From Bacteroidota bacterium (GTDB lineage Bacteria; Bacteroidota; Ignavibacteria; Tepidaquicellales; Tepidaquicellaceae), in NCBI GenBank assembly GCA_003519545.1, contig DOWN01000122.1, positions 1 to 25,646 on the forward strand: DNA of 25,646 nucleotides, written 5' to 3'. The notes under the pieces were generated by a model. That model was given only the letters and a program-made list of their open reading frames with translations. It was not told the DNA's origin and did no database searches. Below are positions 7,902 to 15,044 of the stretch, one piece after another. Position 1 is the stretch's first letter. Each line of letters opens with the position of its first letter. A program made the translations under genes and the position numbers.

Positions 7902-8498
7902 TTGGATAAAAAAGCAAAAATATATTTATTCTTAATAGTTGTTTTCAGTATCATATGGCTGGGAGCAATTAATATAAGATTTTTAATAGGAAATGAATTA
8001 CTGGTATTTGATGAGTTTAATTTCCGCACGAGTATTCCACCTGATGAAGAGAATTTAATTTTTAAACAGGTTTCAAATTCATCAATAGTAATTATTGCAT
8101 CTTATTGCATAGTGTTTTTATCTGCAATTTTTTTCCTGAAATTTTGTAAAATTAATTTAAAAGAAAATCCATGGCTTTTAATGTGTGCGATTTTATTTTT
8201 TATGTTTTCACCCGTTGAGTTTTACAGTCATTATTTAGATATAAAATTTATTATGTTATTTAATCAACGACCTGAAAATCACGATGTCTTACTCAAAATT
8301 TTCGGTGAAAGAATTGGTTTATTAAGAGGAGTTCCGTGGATTGCCTTATTGAGTTATTATTTTATAATATGGTGTGCAATTTTTCAACCAATGAAAAAAA
8401 CTGCAGATCAACTTGAGCAGGAGAAATCCCGTGAAAAACTCCATTCATATAATTATATATTTCATGAAGATGATGATTTAGCAGTTAAGGATAATTAA
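7902..8498 (+). CDS. Four-helix integral membrane protein, unrecognised
   Basis: This 198-residue protein has four predicted membrane segments: about residues 7-27, 61-81, 92-110 and 144-164. A polar loop with acidic residues separates helices 1 and 2, and another with Asn/Arg/Pro/Glu (FNQRPENHD) lies between helices 3 and 4. The last 30 residues are charged and acidic (HEDDDLAVKD) and probably cytoplasmic. I do not recognise the family and see no catalytic motif. The start is TTG at 7902, followed by a typical Lys-rich N terminus and the first helix; no ATG fits as well. The next small gene starts nine bases after its stop, so the two are probably translated from one message. Confidence 0.65.
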   Translation: MDKKAKIYLFLIVVFSIIWLGAINIRFLIGNELLVFDEFNFRTSIPPDEENLIFKQVSNSSIVIIASYCIVFLSAIFFLKFCKINLKENPWLLMCAILFFMFSPVEFYSHYLDIKFIMLFNQRPENHDVLLKIFGERIGLLRGVPWIALLSYYFIIWCAIFQPMKKTADQLEQEKSREKLHSYNYIFHEDDDLAVKDN

Positions 8499-8507
8499 TA
8501 TTAATAA

Positions 8508-8804
8508 ATGGCAAGCGTAATAAAAAAAGCGGATAAGAAAAATTTAGATGATAAGAAAGAAGAACTCATAGACGGATTAAAAAATGTATATGAGAATCTT
8601 GGATATGAAGTGAGAATTGAAAAAGGATTATTTAAAGGCGGATTTTGTCTTTTAAGAGAAAAGAAACTTTTTTTACTGAATAAAAATCTCGATCAGGATA
8701 AGAAGATTTCATATCTTGCAAAAAATCTTTCATTGATAGGAACAGACGGGATTTTTCTAAAACCAAATATCAGAGAATTAATAGAAAAAGAAACCGATAA
8801 TTGA
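8508..8804 (+). CDS. Small conserved-looking soluble protein, unrecognised
   Basis: This is a 98-residue, Lys- and Glu-rich protein without signal or membrane segment. The centre (LGYEVRIEKGLFKGGFCLLR then KKLFLLNK) reads as a compact beta-sheet core between an N-terminal helix and a C-terminal helix, with one Cys. No known catalytic or binding motif is seen. It is placed directly after the four-helix membrane protein and 34 bases before the metallo-hydrolase, so it probably belongs to a four-gene run (7902-10415). No function is offered. Confidence 0.65.
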   Translation: MASVIKKADKKNLDDKKEELIDGLKNVYENLGYEVRIEKGLFKGGFCLLREKKLFLLNKNLDQDKKISYLAKNLSLIGTDGIFLKPNIRELIEKETDN

Positions 8805-8838
8805 ATTTATTTAAGAGCAGAAACGGATTAAAAATTTA

Positions 8839-9606
8839 ATGAAAATTATAATTTTAGGATCGGGTACATCTCAAGGAGTGCCGAAGATAGGTTGTTACTG
8901 CGAAACCTGTATTTCAAAAAACCCAAAAGATAAAAGACTCCGCACATCAGCATACATAGAAATACAGGGGCAAAAAATTTTAATTGATACATCTGTTGAT
9001 TTCCGTCAGCAGATGCTAAATAATAATATTACTGATTTAGACGCAATTTTATATACGCACCATCATGTTGACCATATTTTAGGGCTTGATGACGTAAGAC
9101 AAATAAATCAACTGCATAAGAAATATATTGATTTATATGGAAATAATCTGACTATGGAAGAAATTAAAACCACTTTCAGATATGCGTTTAATGAAGAGAT
9201 GATAAAACACCTGGCAGTTCCTTTAATTAAAATTAATAAAATTGAAAATAAAAATTTCAAAATAAGAAATATTGATGTTATACCAATAGAAGTAATGCAC
9301 GGGAAATTACCAATTTTCGGTTACAGGATTGGAAATTTTGCATATATAACAGATTGCAGTAGAATACCTGAAACGGAATTAAAAAAATTAAAAGGATTGG
9401 ATGTTTTAATATTAAATGCTTTAAGAATAGAGCCTCATCCGACACATTTAAATGTTGAAGAAGCAGTAAGAATGGCTGAAAAACTTAAACCTAAAAAAAC
9501 TTATTTAACTCATATGACTCACGATATTAACCATGATAAAATAAATTCCGGATTACCTAAGCATATAGAACTTGCATATGACGGATTAACAATAAATATA
9601 AACTAA
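8839..9606 (+). CDS. PhnP-like metallo-beta-lactamase-fold hydrolase
   Basis: This is a 255-residue MBL-fold enzyme. It opens with IILGSGTSQGVPKIGC. Cys19, Cys21 and Cys24 (CYCETC) match the structural zinc site of PhnP-type proteins. The active-site signature THHHVDHILGLDD has His74, His76, Asp78 and His79 for the two catalytic metals. Later metal ligands are likely MHGKLP, ITDCS and the His in THLN/THMTHD. PhnP is a cyclic phosphodiesterase; proteins of this set in Bacteroidota are usually annotated as MBL-fold hydrolases of unknown substrate, probably acting on a phosphodiester. The window has no phosphonate genes, so a phn role is unlikely. ATG at 8839 fits the usual N terminus. Confidence 0.88.
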   Translation: MKIIILGSGTSQGVPKIGCYCETCISKNPKDKRLRTSAYIEIQGQKILIDTSVDFRQQMLNNNITDLDAILYTHHHVDHILGLDDVRQINQLHKKYIDLYGNNLTMEEIKTTFRYAFNEEMIKHLAVPLIKINKIENKNFKIRNIDVIPIEVMHGKLPIFGYRIGNFAYITDCSRIPETELKKLKGLDVLILNALRIEPHPTHLNVEEAVRMAEKLKPKKTYLTHMTHDINHDKINSGLPKHIELAYDGLTININ

Positions 9607-9626
9607 GGAAAACGTAAGAAAAAATT

Positions 9627-10415
9627 ATGAAGATAAAAGAAACATTAATAAAAGCGACAGAAGAAGCAGGTAAAATTTTAAAAGAAAATTTTGGCGGTGA
9701 ATTTAAAATAGAAAGTAAAGACAGAGAAAGCAACCTCGTCACAGAAGTTGATAAAAAATCAGAAGAAGTAATTATGAAAATTATCAAATCTGAATTTTCC
9801 GATCATTATATCTTAACAGAAGAAAGTGGTGATTTATCAACTGATTCTGATTACAAATGGATTATAGATCCTATTGACGGAACGATAAATTATGCTCACT
9901 CAATTCCCCTCTGTTGTGTTTCGATTGGCGTAGAACACAAAGGTGAATTAATATTCGGTGCTGTTTATAATCCTATGGGCAATGAATTTTTCTATGCTGG
10001 TAAAGGAGAAGGTTCATTTCTTAACAATAAAAAAATAAAAGTCTCACAGAATAATAATTTCAGAAAGTCTTTGCTTGTTACCGGCTTTCCATATAACACA
10101 AGTGATAATCCCAGAAACCCTGTCGGAGTGTTTGCAGAAGTTGTAAAGCAAGATATACCAGTGAGAAGACTTGGATCAGCGGCTCTTGATTTATGTTGGG
10201 TTGCATGTGGCAGGTTTGAAGGGTTTTGGGAATTTAATCTTAACGCATGGGATACCGCAGCAGGTGCATTGATTGTAACTGAAGCAGGTGGAAAGTTAAG
10301 TTCTTTTGAAGGTGGCGAATATTCTGTTTATGATAATGAAATTCTTGCTTCCAACGGACTAATACATAATGATTTGCTTGAAGTGATAAAGAAAGGAAAG
10401 ACTTCTCAGGTTTAA
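9627..10415 (+). CDS. Inositol-monophosphatase-family phosphatase (SuhB-like)
   Basis: This 262-residue enzyme belongs to the Mg-dependent IMPase fold. The metal-binding Glu pair is LTEESG (residues 63-68). The core motif is WIIDPIDGTINYAH (78-91) with Asp81 and Asp84. The C-terminal NAWDTAAGALIVTEAGG (206-222) carries the third Asp (209). Such enzymes remove phosphate from inositol 1-phosphate or related small molecules, and SuhB also has a moonlighting role in rRNA transcription; the substrate here cannot be fixed. It follows the metallo-hydrolase by 20 bases on the same strand. Its stop codon is one base away from the stop of the convergent ribH gene, so their transcripts must overlap at the 3' ends. 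Confidence 0.9.
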   Translation: MKIKETLIKATEEAGKILKENFGGEFKIESKDRESNLVTEVDKKSEEVIMKIIKSEFSDHYILTEESGDLSTDSDYKWIIDPIDGTINYAHSIPLCCVSIGVEHKGELIFGAVYNPMGNEFFYAGKGEGSFLNNKKIKVSQNNNFRKSLLVTGFPYNTSDNPRNPVGVFAEVVKQDIPVRRLGSAALDLCWVACGRFEGFWEFNLNAWDTAAGALIVTEAGGKLSSFEGGEYSVYDNEILASNGLIHNDLLEVIKKGKTSQV

Positions 10416-10416
10416 T

Positions 10417-10869
10417 TTATTTTTTTAGTTTAGAAATCATTTCTAAAACTACTCTTGCGGATTCATACCCTTTATTATTAGAAATATTATTCTCATCAAG
10501 AAGGCTTCTTTCAAACGCCTGTTCAGGAGTATAACAAGTTAAAACTCCAAACCCCATAGGCATTAAATTATCATAAGAAATTTTCTGAAGATTTATACTA
10601 ACCGGCAGAGCGACATATTCAAAATGAGCAGTGTCACCTTTAATTATACATCCGAGAACAATAACTCCATCAGGTTTTTTATTTTTTGATTTACAAAGAG
10701 AATTCATCATTAACGGAAGTTCAAAAGCACCGGGAACAGAATATTTTTTAATTTTAAATTTTAAACCTTTATGTTCATTTAGAGCAGTTTCAGCACCTTT
10801 AACCAAGTTTTCCACAATTGGTTTATTAAATTCAGAATATAATATCGCAATGTTAAAATTTTTTTTCAT
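10417..10869 (-). CDS. ribH: 6,7-dimethyl-8-ribityllumazine synthase
   Basis: This 150-residue enzyme condenses the ribityl-amino-uracil with dihydroxybutanone phosphate in the penultimate step of riboflavin synthesis. Conserved blocks are SEFNKPIVENLVKGA near the N terminus, VPGAFELPLM (45-54) for the substrate pocket, and GCIIKGDTAHFEYV (73-86) with His82 in the position of the catalytic His. GVLTCYTPEQAFERS and the NKGYESA helix follow. The length is usual for a subunit that assembles into pentamers or a 60-mer shell. One base separates its ATG from the stop of the PHP gene upstream, so the two are surely one operon. No FMN riboswitch is visible and other rib genes are not in the window. 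Confidence 0.95.
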   Translation of the reverse strand: MKKNFNIAILYSEFNKPIVENLVKGAETALNEHKGLKFKIKKYSVPGAFELPLMMNSLCKSKNKKPDGVIVLGCIIKGDTAHFEYVALPVSINLQKISYDNLMPMGFGVLTCYTPEQAFERSLLDENNISNNKGYESARVVLEMISKLKK

Positions 10870-10870
10870 T

Positions 10871-11716
10871 TTAGAACAACCTTCTTTTCATATTTAAAAT
10901 TAAGTTTCCTGATATAAAAAATTTTCCAAAATTTAAATTATCACTTGAATTGATTCCGTGAAAATCAGAACCTCCGCTTTCAAGAAGGAAATTTTGAGAA
11001 GCAAGTTCAGAATAGAATTTTCTATCTTCATTGGAATGAGACGGATGCAAAGTTTCAATTCCGTCCAGACCAATTCCTGTAAGTTCATTCACTTCCCCGT
11101 TTTTAAACATCCTTCCCGGATGAGCCAAAAAAGAAAGACCTCCAATATCATTAATTAATTTTATAACTTCTTTGATATCAGGATTTTCTTTTTTAATATA
11201 AGCAGGTTTGTCATCTCCGATATATTTTGTAAATGCCTCTGCAAAAGTATTAACGTATTTTTGTTTTACTAATGCTTTCGCAATGTGAGGTCTTCCTATA
11301 GATGTATTTTCTCCGACACCTTCCTGATTAATAATATCCTGAAATTCGAGATGAACGTTAAATTCTTTGAGTCTTTCAAGTATATTTATAACCCGGTTAA
11401 TTCTAACAGTTCTGAAGTTTTTCAGATAAGATTCAAGAATTTTACTTTTGTGATCAATAAAATAACCGAGAACGTGAATTTCCTTCCCGTTAAAATTTGC
11501 ACTCAATTCAATACCCGGAATAACTTCAATATCTTTGTTTTTCCCTTCATTTATTGCTATTTCAATTGCATTCACATTATCATGATCTGTTATACTTAAT
11601 AAATTTAATCCTGCAATTGCTGCTTTTGAGATTAAATCAGATGGAGAAAGGACACCATCGGAAAAATTTGTATGGGTGTGCAAATCCGCTTTAATTTTTT
11701 GATAATCTGAACCCAT
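10871..11716 (-). CDS. PHP-domain phosphoesterase (TrpH/YciV, RNase AM-like)
   Basis: This 281-residue protein has the PHP metal site. KADLHTHTNFSDG gives His13, His15 and Asp20; ITDHDN gives Asp44, His45 and Asp46. IPGIELSA supplies Glu70, and EIHVLGYFI supplies His81. Later pieces LAHPGR, ETLHPSHS and SGGSDFHG complete the trinuclear set. Closest known relatives are YciV/TrpH (RNase AM, which trims 5' ends of RNA and also cleaves 3',5'-bisphosphonucleotides) and similar phosphatases. It lacks polymerase domains, so it is not DnaE. It starts at ATG 11716, 120 bases from the divergent FtsB-like gene, and runs directly into ribH. Confidence 0.9.
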   Translation of the reverse strand: MGSDYQKIKADLHTHTNFSDGVLSPSDLISKAAIAGLNLLSITDHDNVNAIEIAINEGKNKDIEVIPGIELSANFNGKEIHVLGYFIDHKSKILESYLKNFRTVRINRVINILERLKEFNVHLEFQDIINQEGVGENTSIGRPHIAKALVKQKYVNTFAEAFTKYIGDDKPAYIKKENPDIKEVIKLINDIGGLSFLAHPGRMFKNGEVNELTGIGLDGIETLHPSHSNEDRKFYSELASQNFLLESGGSDFHGINSSDNLNFGKFFISGNLILNMKRRLF

Positions 11717-11836
11717 CAGGGGAAAGTGTAAAATTAGTTTATTTTGTTAAATTTATTTAAAAAAACGATGATTTAAATTTATGTTAAGACAATAAATTAG
11801 ATTTTAAAACAAAAATTTAATAAGTATATTTATAAA

Positions 11837-12175
11837 ATGCAAATTAAGGAAAATATCTTTACAAAAATTGCAAGATTTATCAAATATAATAAATTATTTA
11901 CCATTTTTATAATTATATTTTCTTTACTATTGAGTTTATATTTATTCGGGGATAAAGGATTAATAGACAGAGTAAAACTTGAATCTGACAAGACAAAACT
12001 TGAAAATAGTTTAAAAGAAGAGCAGCAAAAAACAGAAAGTTTACAAAAAGAATTAAACGAAATAAAAACGTCTGAATATAAATTAGAATCAGTTGCCCGT
12101 GAAAAATACGGATTAACTAAAGAAGGTGAAAAAATTTACAAAGTTTTGACAGACACAATTAAAAATAATGAGTGA
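11837..12175 (+). CDS. FtsB/DivIC-like septum formation initiator
   Basis: This 112-residue bitopic protein has a short basic N terminus, one membrane helix (about residues 20-37) and a coiled coil (about 44-80, rich in Lys, Glu and Leu). It ends in a short domain, ESVAREKYGLTKEGEKIYKV, the typical FtsB/DivIC end where a Tyr-Gly-Leu is followed by a Gly-Glu. By family knowledge it would join FtsL and FtsQ at the division septum and activate cell-wall synthesis. The neighbours here are not division genes, so the assignment rests on the sequence alone. Its last eight bases overlap the start of the M42 peptidase gene (ATGAGTGA), implying coupled translation. Confidence 0.82.
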   Translation: MQIKENIFTKIARFIKYNKLFTIFIIIFSLLLSLYLFGDKGLIDRVKLESDKTKLENSLKEEQQKTESLQKELNEIKTSEYKLESVAREKYGLTKEGEKIYKVLTDTIKNNE

Positions 12176-13184
12176 AATCGTAAATACTTTAGAGACAATT
12201 CTAAAAATAAACTCTCCATCAGGTTACACCAAAGAAATAATAAACTACTTAATAACAGAATTCAGGCATCTTCCACTGAATCTGAGCATTACTAACAAAG
12301 GTTCATTGCTTGTTTCATTTTCAGATAATCCTGAACTTGTAATAGCAAGCCATGTTGATACATTAGGCGGAATGGTGAAACAGATAAACGGAGACGGAAC
12401 ACTTGAAATTACAAAAATTGGCGGATTGCAGTTAAATTCGTTTGAAGGTGAATATGTAACCGTGAGAAATTATTCAGGAGAACTTTTCAGAGGAACATTT
12501 CTGATGAATAATCCTGCAGCACACGTGAATGATAAACTTAGCGAAACAAAAAGAGAAACTTCGGTAATGTCTATCAGACTTGATGAACTTGTTGATTCAC
12601 CGGAAAAAGTAAAAAAATTAAATATCGGAACAGGAAATTTTGTTTTTTTTGATACGAGATTTGAACATACTAAATCAGGATTTATAAAAAGCAGATTTCT
12701 TGACAATAAAGCATGTGTGGCTGTGATGGTTGAATTGATCAAACATTTTGCACAGGAAGGTTATAAAGGCGATACAGCATTTTACTTCTCAAATTATGAA
12801 GAAGTAGGTCACGGGGCATGCGTAGGAATTCCTGAAAGTGCAAAAGAATTACTTGTACTTGATATGGCAGTAGTCGGTGAGGGATGCAACGGAAAAGAAG
12901 ATTTAGTTTCAATTTGTCCAAAAGATTCAAGCGGACCTTATGATTTTGATGTTACAAATAAACTGATGAAACTTGCAAAAGATTTTAAAATTAATCATGT
13001 TATTGATATTTACCCATATTACGGATCGGACGGGAGTGCAGCGTTAGCATCAGGAACTGATGTGAGAGTTGGATTGATCGGACCGGGAGTATCCGCCTCG
13101 CATGGTGTGGAAAGAACCCACATTAACGGATTATTGAACACTTATAATCTTACTTATTATTATATAATTAATTTCAATTATTGA
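12168..13184 (+). CDS. M42-family (glutamyl/cobalt-type) aminopeptidase
   Basis: This 338-residue metallo-aminopeptidase has the dinuclear-metal ligands in order: SHVDTLG with His62 and Asp64, FLDNKAC with bridging Asp179, NYEEVGHGA with Glu211-Glu212 (catalytic base and ligand), LDMAVVGEG with Asp232, and SASHGVERTH with His312. Spacing fits M42 enzymes, which form large tetrahedral particles and trim peptides in the cytoplasm. It has no signal peptide. Cellulase-type M42 members were so named by mistake; a peptidase role is expected. It shares eight bases with the FtsB-like gene and is followed at once by a hairpin terminator, so it ends this short operon. Confidence 0.9.
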   Translation: MSEIVNTLETILKINSPSGYTKEIINYLITEFRHLPLNLSITNKGSLLVSFSDNPELVIASHVDTLGGMVKQINGDGTLEITKIGGLQLNSFEGEYVTVRNYSGELFRGTFLMNNPAAHVNDKLSETKRETSVMSIRLDELVDSPEKVKKLNIGTGNFVFFDTRFEHTKSGFIKSRFLDNKACVAVMVELIKHFAQEGYKGDTAFYFSNYEEVGHGACVGIPESAKELLVLDMAVVGEGCNGKEDLVSICPKDSSGPYDFDVTNKLMKLAKDFKINHVIDIYPYYGSDGSAALASGTDVRVGLIGPGVSASHGVERTHINGLLNTYNLTYYYIINFNY

Positions 13185-13209
13185 TATCATTTATCAAATG
13201 ATATTTTTT
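13184..13209 (+). terminator. Rho-independent terminator after the M42 peptidase gene
   Basis: A perfect nine-pair stem (ATATCATTT / AAATGATAT) with a three-base loop begins at the last base of the stop codon and is followed by a run of six T. The stem is A-T rich, so it is weaker than a GC-rich one, but the placement is exact. Confidence 0.6.
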
Positions 13210-13224
13210 GTTTTATAACTTAAT

Positions 13225-14223
13225 ATGAAAAGAATAGTATCAGGAATAAAACCCACTGGGGAATTGACTTTAGGCAATTATCTCGGTGCAATGAAAAGAT
13301 GGGCTGAAATGGAAAATGAAAACATTGAATCATTTTATTTCATTGCTAATCTTCATGCTATTACCGTGAGACAAGATCCGTTTCAACTACGAAAAAGAAC
13401 ATTTGACATAGTTGCCTGGCTGATAACTTGCGGTGTAAATCCTGAGAAATCTTTAATTTTTATTCAATCAATGATTCCTGCTCATACTGAAATTTGTTGG
13501 GTTTTGACGAATTATGTTACAATAGGTGAACTTGGAAAGATGACACAATTCAAGGATAAAGTTTCTAAATCATCGAGAGAAGGTCAAGTTGCGGGATTAT
13601 TTGAATACCCTGTATTAATGGCCGGAGATGTTTTATTATATGACGCAGATGAGGTTCCTGTAGGAGATGATCAGATGCAACATCTGGAACTCACAAGAAA
13701 TATTGCCGCAAGATTTAACAATTTGTATGGTCAGACTTTTAAAGAACCTAAAGGCACTGTTTCAAAAATTACAGCAAGAATTATGAGTTTGAAAAATCCG
13801 GAATCAAAGATGAGTAAAAGTGAAACAGAAGACAGTTACATAGCGTTAGAGGATAAACCTGAAGATATAATAAAAAAGTTTAAAAGAGCGGTTACCGATT
13901 CAGAAAATCAAATAAGATTTGATTCGGAATCTAAACCTGCAATCAGTAATTTATTAAATATTTATTCTGCATTTTCGGAGAAGAGCATTGATGAGATTGT
14001 GAGTGATTATAAAAATGAAGGTTATGGAAAATTCAAAACTGATCTTGGTGAACTTGTCGCATCTAAACTTGATATTTTACAAAAAAGGTTTAAGGAAATA
14101 AGAGAGGATGAAGAGTTCTTACTCAAAACGATTAAAAGAGGAAATTCAGGAGCGAGTGAGATTGCTGACAAAAAAGTTTCTGAAGTTTACGAAAAAATTG
14201 GATTAGTTTATCACAGATTTTAA
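13225..14223 (+). CDS. trpS: Tryptophanyl-tRNA synthetase
   Basis: This 332-residue class I aminoacyl-tRNA synthetase charges tRNA-Trp. The opening is MKRIVSGIKPTGELTLGNYL, with PTGELTLGNYLGA (10-22) holding the HIGH-like signature. MAGDVLLYDADEVPVGDDQ (132-150) is the tryptophan and ATP site strand-helix. The second class I motif is KMSKS at 195-199. The length is normal for the bacterial short form. The ATG at 13225 follows a hairpin terminator by 15 bases and has no Shine-Dalgarno sequence, so it probably has its own promoter close by. Confidence 0.97.
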   Translation: MKRIVSGIKPTGELTLGNYLGAMKRWAEMENENIESFYFIANLHAITVRQDPFQLRKRTFDIVAWLITCGVNPEKSLIFIQSMIPAHTEICWVLTNYVTIGELGKMTQFKDKVSKSSREGQVAGLFEYPVLMAGDVLLYDADEVPVGDDQMQHLELTRNIAARFNNLYGQTFKEPKGTVSKITARIMSLKNPESKMSKSETEDSYIALEDKPEDIIKKFKRAVTDSENQIRFDSESKPAISNLLNIYSAFSEKSIDEIVSDYKNEGYGKFKTDLGELVASKLDILQKRFKEIREDEEFLLKTIKRGNSGASEIADKKVSEVYEKIGLVYHRF

Positions 14224-14251
14224 AAAGATATTCAGGTTATTAAATTAACTA

Positions 14252-15025
14252 ATGTCAAAAAAAGAAGAAGAAGATAAAAAGAAACAGGAGCACTTAAAGA
14301 AGTCCGGAGAAATTCCCAAACATATTGCAATAATTATGGATGGGAACGGTAGATGGGCTAAGTCAAAAGGATATACGAGAGTTCATGGTCATCACGAAGG
14401 AGTTAATTCAGTTAGAGACATTGTGGAAGCATCGGCACAGATAGGGGTTAAATTTTTGACCTTATATACTTTTTCAACAGAGAACTGGAAACGACCAAAG
14501 ACAGAAGTTGCTTTGCTGATGAAATTATTGATTAAAACATTAAGACGTGAAACGGAACGACTTCATAAAAATGATGTTAAACTAATTTCTACCGGAAATC
14601 TAAAAGATTTACCTGAAAAAGTGTATCAGGAACTGATGGAAGGTATGGAAAAAACAAAAAATAATAAAAGACTTACTCTGAATCTTGCATTGAGTTATAG
14701 TGGCAGATGGGAAATATTAAACGCAGTAAAAAAAATTGTAGATGAGAAAATCCCTGCAGATAAAATTGATGAAAAAGTTTTTGCGGATCATTTGGAAACT
14801 GTAAATTTACCAGATCCTGATTTATTAATCAGAACCGGAGGGGATTACAGAATAAGTAATTTTTTACTATGGCAATGTGCATATTCAGAGTTATATATAG
14901 AAAATAAATATTGGCCTGATTTTAAGAGAGAATTGTTATATAAAGCAATAGAGGAATACCAAAGAAGAGAGAGAAGATTTGGTATGATCAGTGAACAAAT
15001 TCAAACATCAAACAGTAAAACATAA
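14252..15025 (+). CDS. uppS: Undecaprenyl diphosphate synthase (cis-prenyltransferase)
   Basis: This 257-residue enzyme adds isopentenyl units to farnesyl diphosphate to make the C55 lipid carrier for peptidoglycan and surface glycans. IAIIMDGNGRWAKSKG contains catalytic Asp30 and the Asn-Gly-Arg loop; HGHHEG follows with a likely His47. FLTLYTFSTENWKRP and DLLIRTGGDYRISNFLLWQ carry the substrate-binding Ser-Thr-Glu-Asn-Trp and Arg-Thr-Gly-Gly blocks. A charged extension of about 20 residues (Lys and Glu) precedes the core and may be species-specific. It starts 28 bases after trpS. It is followed by bamA, an order often seen for envelope genes. Confidence 0.96.
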   Translation: MSKKEEEDKKKQEHLKKSGEIPKHIAIIMDGNGRWAKSKGYTRVHGHHEGVNSVRDIVEASAQIGVKFLTLYTFSTENWKRPKTEVALLMKLLIKTLRRETERLHKNDVKLISTGNLKDLPEKVYQELMEGMEKTKNNKRLTLNLALSYSGRWEILNAVKKIVDEKIPADKIDEKVFADHLETVNLPDPDLLIRTGGDYRISNFLLWQCAYSELYIENKYWPDFKRELLYKAIEEYQRRERRFGMISEQIQTSNSKT

Positions 15026-15044
15026 ATACAAGTTTAAATTTAGA

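Noticed and set aside
14991..15044. GTG start for bamA inside uppS, adding 18 residues
   Set aside because: The extra residues are basic and precede a clean signal peptide that begins at the ATG at 15045, which is the better start.
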